A stretch of 64,000 nt of DNA from Hyphomicrobium_A sp963759735 (GTDB taxonomy: Bacteria > Pseudomonadota > Alphaproteobacteria > Rhizobiales > Hyphomicrobiaceae). Below, one piece after another: positions 55,884 through 64,000 of this stretch. The notes under the pieces were generated by a model. The model saw nothing but the letters and a program-made list of their open reading frames with translations. It searched no databases and was not told the DNA's origin. Position numbers and translations under genes: made by a program. The stretch lies in the NCBI GenBank assembly GCA_963759735.1, contig CAVXAF010000004.1, forward strand, positions 248,001-312,000, given 5' to 3'. The first letter of the stretch is position 1, and every line of letters begins with the position of its first letter.

Positions 55884-55887
<4 letters not shown>
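52552..55887 (+). CDS. treS: Trehalose synthase - maltokinase fusion (TreS-Mak)
   Basis: A 1,111-residue bifunctional protein. Residues 1 to about 600 are TreS (GH13), interconverting trehalose and maltose: REWYRDAIIYQLHIKAFADSN, GVTAIWLLPFYPSPLRDDGYDIADY, nucleophile GVDGLRLDAVPYL, acid LLAEANQWPED and FLRNHDELTLEM. Residues about 610-1,111 are maltokinase, which makes maltose 1-phosphate for GlgE; the kinase core shows IHGDYHLGQILIVKNDLMIVDFEGEP. In other bacteria these are often separate genes. The fusion channels maltose straight into the GlgE route. ATG 52,552 overlaps the glgE stop, and its stop overlaps glgB (both ATGA). Confidence 0.95.
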
Positions 55888-58101
<2,214 letters not shown>

Positions 58102-58103
58102 TG

Positions 58104-60206
<2,103 letters not shown>

Positions 60207-60210
<4 letters not shown>

Positions 60211-62030
60211 CGTCGTTCGCGTTCGCTACGTCGTGGGGTGCGACGGTCATGCAGGGCGGCAACGCCCGCTTTCGCCTGTGGGCGCCAGGAGAGGAGCGCG
60301 TCGCCCTGGTGGCGGCGGATAGTGGAGCTTCCCTCCCAATGCTGCGCTCCGACAATGGCTGGTTCGAACTTGAAACCGATGCCGTTGCGGTTGGCGGTGG
60401 TTACGCGTTCGACGTCGGCGGCCAGGTTGTTCCGGATCCTGCCGCTCGGGCCCAGATAGACGGTGTGCACGGGGCCTCGCAGCTGGTCGACCCGCGCGCC
60501 TACGCCTGGAGCAGCGCGGATTGGCGCGGACGGCCGTGGGAAGAGGCGGTGATCTACGAGTTGCATCCCGGCACGTTCTCGCCTGGTGGGGACTTTGCTG
60601 GCATCGAAGCAAAGTTAGACCACCTAACAGCGGTCGGCGTCACAGCCATCGAGCTGATGCCGGTGGCGCAATTCGCCGGTCGACGCGGCTGGGGATACGA
60701 CGGCGTGCTCCTCTATGCGCCGCATACCGCGTACGGCGGCCCCGACCGGCTCAAGTCGCTCATCGATGCCGCGCACGCGCGCGGTCTCATGGTGCTGCTG
60801 GATGTCGTCTACAATCACTTCGGGCCGGACGGGAACTACCTCAGCCTTTACGCGCCGGACTTCTTCCATCCCGAGCGCCATACGCCTTGGGGCGCAGCGA
60901 TCGCTTATGAGAAGCCACCCGTGCGGCGCTTCTTCATCGAGAACGCGCTCTATTGGCTGCAGGAGTTTCGCTTCGACGGCTTGCGTCTCGATGCCATCGA
61001 CCAGATTGACGACCAGGCCGAGACGCCGATCCTGGAGGAGCTGGCGGCAGAGGTGCGCCGCACGATCACCGACCGGCACATTCACCTGACGACGGAGGAC
61101 GACCGCAATATCGTTCGCCTGCACCAGCGCCACGAGGATGGTCGGACGCGCCTTTACGACGGCGAATGGAACGACGACTTTCATCACGCCGCGCACGTGG
61201 TGGCGACGCGTGAGAGCGAGGGCTACTACGCCGACTTCGTGGAGACGGCCGACTTGGCGCGGTCGCTGGCGGAGGGGTACGTCTACCAGGGCCAGCCCTC
61301 CGGCTATCGCGACGGCAAACCGCGCGGCGAGCCGTGCGCGTCGCTTCCGCCGACGGCCTTCGTCAACTTCGTGCAGAACCACGACCAGATCGGCAATCGC
61401 GCCTTCGGCGAACGCCTGACGACGCTGACGGACGAGGCGACGGCGGAGCTCCTGATGGCGGTGCTGCTGCTGGCGCCGCATACGCCGCTCATCTTCATGG
61501 GCGAGGAGTGGGGCGAGCGGCGACCGTTCTGCTATTTCACCGACTTCACCGGCGAGCTGGCGACAGCGGTGCGCGAAGGTCGCCGCGCCGAGTTCAAGAA
61601 GTGGCCGGTGTTCGCCGACCCGGCGAACCGCGAGAAGATTCCCGATCCCAATGCGCTGGAGACCGCCAGGGCCTCGGCGATCGACTGGGACTACGCCGAG
61701 ACGCCCGAAGGCCGCGCGCGCTTGGCGCTGGTACGCACGCTGCTGGCTGTGCGCGCGCGCGAGATCGTGCCGCGCCTCGCGGGAATCGCGGGTGGCCAGG
61801 CCAGCCACGAAGTCCTCAGCTCGCGCGCCTTCTCCGTGACGTGGCGGCTGGGTTCGGGCGCGACTCTGCGACTGATGGCGAACTTCGGCGATGAATGTCC
61901 CGTCACCGCTACCGATCTGATCGAGATGCGGCCCATTTACGAATCTCATTCCGGGGTTGCTGCCGAAATCGTCGCCGGACGCATGCCGGCGTCTTCCCTC
62001 ATGTTCGCCCTTGAGGACGCCGACGCATGA
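60207..62030 (+). CDS. treZ: Malto-oligosyltrehalose trehalohydrolase TreZ
   Basis: A 607-residue GH13 subfamily 10 enzyme that releases trehalose from maltooligosyl trehalose. Visible are NARFRLWAPGEERVALV, VIYELHPGTFSPGG, TAIELMPVAQFAGRRGWGYDGV, the nucleophile in FDGLRLDAIDQIDD, the acid in IHLTTEDDRNIV and the substrate-end FVNFVQNHDQIGNRAFGERL. The GTG at 60,207 overlaps the glgX stop and has GAGGGGG seven bases upstream. It acts after TreY, encoded at the window end. Its stop overlaps the malQ start (ATGA). Confidence 0.94.
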
Positions 62031-63842
62031 CAATGTCGCTTGCCGAGCTGGCCGAACGATATGGCATCGATGCCTCGTACATCAGCGAGTTCGGGCGAGC
62101 ATTGTTACGTTTCCGACGACGTTAAGCGCGCGCTGCTTGACGCCATGGAGATCGACGAGGCCGCCGTCGGCACCCCACCTCCCGATCTCGGCGCCGCGCA
62201 GCCGTGCTTCATCCCCAAGTGGCTGCAGGATGGCCGCGCTTGGGGCATCTCGCTGCAGCTTTACGGCGTGCGCTCGGGGCGCAATCTCGGTATTGGCGAC
62301 TTCGAGGATCTGGCGCGACTTGCCGAGCTGTTCGCCGCCGAGGGTGCCGACTTCATCGGCGTCAATCCGCTGCACGCGCTCTTTGCCGCCGACCCCGAAC
62401 TCGCCAGCCCCTATTCGCCGTCGAGCCGGCAGTACCTCAATCCGATCTACATTGCGGTCGATCAGATCGTCCGCCTGGAAGATACGGCGCAATTGCGCGA
62501 AGAAGCGGGGCGGCTTCGCGCGGCAGAGTTCGTCGACTACGGCGGCGTCGCGGCGCTGAAAAGCGCGCTGCTTCATGAAGCTTTCGCACAGCGTGGTCTT
62601 GAAGAGGAGTTCGAAGCGTACTGCGCCGCCGAGGGCGACGCGTTGCACAGCTTCGCGACGTTCGAAGCGCTCAGCGAGCACTTCGCCGCCCAAGGCCGCG
62701 GCGCCGGCTGGCAGGGCTGGCCGCAAGCGATGCATGATATGCGCTCGGCCGAGGTGGCGGCTTTCGCGGAGGCTCACGGCGACCGCATCCGCTATCACAA
62801 ATGGCTGCAATGGATTGCCGCCGCCCAGCTCGCCGAAGCGCAGCAGCGCGCACGCGAGGCGGGAATGCGTATCGGCGTCTACCTTGACCTCGCCGTCGGC
62901 GTGTCGCCGGATGGCGCCGCCGCGTGGTCCGACCGCGCGCTGTTCGCTTCGCAGGCTCGCATCGGGGCCCCGCCCGACATGTTCAACCGTCTCGGCCAGG
63001 ACTGGGGCTTGGCGCCCATGAAGCCGGCCAACCTGATTGCGCGCGGCTTCGAGCCGTTTGAGCGCGAGCTGATTGCGGCGATGCGTTTCGCCGGTGCAAT
63101 CCGCCTCGATCATGTGATGAGTCTCGCCCGCCTCTATTGGCTACCCGTGGGGACCGATGCGCGGAACGGCGGGTACGTGCGCTATCCGATCGATCAGCTG
63201 CTGCACGTGCTGGGCCGCTGCTCGCAGCAGACCAAGTGCATCGTCATCGGCGAGGATCTCGGCACCGTACCGCCGGGCTTCCGTGACGGCATGCGCGACC
63301 ACAACGTGCTCAGCTACCGCGTGTTCTATTTCGAACGCGGCCACGAGGGTCGATTCAACGAGGCGCAGCACTATCCGACCCAGGCCCTCGCCTGCATCGC
63401 CACGCACGACCTGCCGCCGTTGCGTGGCTGGTGGGAGTCTCGTGATGTCGGCGCGCGCGTCGCGTGCGGGATGTACGAATGCGCCGACGCGCCTCAGGGC
63501 GCCTACGATGAGAGGGCGCACGCGCGCTGGCGCATGCTGGAAACTCTCCGCGACGGCGGCGCCTTCGATGGCGAGGCCGCGCCGGAGAGCTCGGAGGGGA
63601 GCCTCAGCGAAGAGACATTCGTCGCCGCGCATCGCTACATGGCGCGCACGCCCTGCCGCCTGTTTGCCCTGCAGCTGGAGGATCTCGCCGGCGCCGTCGA
63701 CATGGTCAACCTGCCGGGTACGGACCGGCAGCACGCCAACTGGCGCCGCAAGCTGCCATGCCTCGTTGAAGAATTGGCGACGCTGCACACCCTGCAGCGA
63801 ACGGTGGAGGCGGTGGCCCGGGAGCGGCCGCGTCAGGCATGA
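62027..63842 (+). CDS. malQ: 4-alpha-glucanotransferase MalQ (frameshifted near the start)
   Basis: GH77 disproportionating enzyme. The start ATG 62,027 overlaps the treZ stop and reads SLAELAERYGIDASYISEFG. A surplus G at 62,093-62,095 then shifts to the frame carrying GEHCYVSDDVKRALLDAME, which continues without break to 63,842. Signposts are WGISLQLYGVRSGRNLGIGD, ADFIGVNPLHALFAADP, SPYSPSSRQYLNPIY, IRLDHVMSLARLYWLPVG and VIGEDLGTVPPGFRDGM, which contain the nucleophile and acid. The corrected protein has 604 residues. A start read from 62,040 in the second frame would lack the true N-terminus. The enzyme recycles maltodextrins between GlgX products and TreY substrates. It overlaps treY by four bases. 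Confidence 0.91.
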
Positions 63843-64000
63843 CCGATACCCCCTCTATTGCGGTCGCGCCTGCGAAGGCGACGCCCGCTCCGCGAGCGAC
63901 GTACCGGCTGCAATTGCGCGGGGGAATGACCTTCGCGCGCGCGACGCAACTGGCGCCCTACTTTGCGGCCATCGGCATCTCGCATCTTTATCTGTCGCCG
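63839..64000 (+). CDS. treY: Malto-oligosyltrehalose synthase TreY (partial)
   Basis: The first 54 residues of an enzyme that continues past the window. After a proline- and alanine-rich start (MTDTPSIAVAPAKATP) comes RATYRLQLRGGMTFARATQL, then APYFAAIGISHLYLSP, which is the classic opening of TreY (GH13 subfamily 26). TreY turns the reducing end of maltodextrin into a trehalose unit, which TreZ releases. ATG 63,839 overlaps the malQ stop. Confidence 0.93.
   Translation, partial: MTDTPSIAVAPAKATPAPRATYRLQLRGGMTFARATQLAPYFAAIGISHLYLSP

Noticed and set aside
60624..62033. Long open frame on the minus strand opposite treZ (469 codons)
   Set aside because: It mirrors the treZ coding frame in GC-rich DNA and has histidine/arginine-rich, non-conserved sequence. 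The plus frame has all GH13 motifs.

Overview
The window is about 64 kb of GC-rich, gene-dense DNA from an alphaproteobacterium. Hyphomicrobiales is the best guess, possibly close to Hyphomicrobiaceae. The reasons are the Mur/Fur-type SitABCD metal transporter, the low-affinity iron permease family protein, the rhizobial-looking small protein beside a tRNA-Arg, two porins of the type with an N-terminal CCADLE coiled coil, and a GumK-type polysaccharide cluster. The placement is inferred from protein resemblance, not from a marker gene. I see no insertion sequence, prophage, CRISPR array, rRNA or replication origin.

Layout. 1-1,040: end of a sensor kinase, tRNA-Arg(ACG) and a small acidic protein. 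1,088-9,298: a leftward three-gene unit (DUF2126/transglutaminase, permuted ATP-grasp plus alpha-E, transglutaminase), which matches the core of a predicted but uncharacterised peptide-ligation or tagging system, with a divergent zinc metallopeptidase. 9,299-11,747: a porin and a GGDEF protein, divergent. 11,744-15,415: sitABCD for Mn/Fe uptake, behind a promoter and a 19-bp Fur-family-like palindrome. 15,400-19,636: an RND efflux pump. 19,825-20,898: a ROK-family protein whose two halves are in swapped order. 21,034-26,781: iron permease family protein, then otsB, a PfkB kinase, otsA and a GH15 glycosidase. 27,100-40,402: polysaccharide locus with nucleotide-sugar genes, Wzz-like protein, GumK-type and other glycosyltransferases, beta-helix protein, Wzx and Wzy; a near-perfect sigma-54 promoter precedes the Wzz gene. 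40,588-48,980: a sulfate-uptake block (sbp, hydrolase, porin, XRE-cupin regulator, a 25-residue membrane peptide, cysTWA, cysB-like), with a possible Cys-codon leader peptide before the porin. 49,024-50,239: MaoC-type hydratase and msrA. 50,537-64,000: a tightly coupled alpha-glucan/trehalose operon (glgE, treS-maltokinase fusion, glgB, glgX, treZ, malQ, treY).

How the genes work together. Trehalose is served by three routes (OtsAB, TreS, TreYZ), and the glgE operon links trehalose, maltose 1-phosphate and branched alpha-glucan. Metal, iron and sulfate acquisition genes, an efflux pump and a secreted polysaccharide complete the picture of a free-living organism coping with osmotic or desiccation stress and nutrient limitation.

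A caution on sequence quality: seven genes (sitB, the GH15 gene, rmlA, one glycosyltransferase, glgB, glgX, malQ) are each broken by exactly one surplus base, and removing it restores the family sequence. The shared direction suggests insertion-type sequence errors more than real gene decay, so these are annotated as full-length genes with a marked frameshift.
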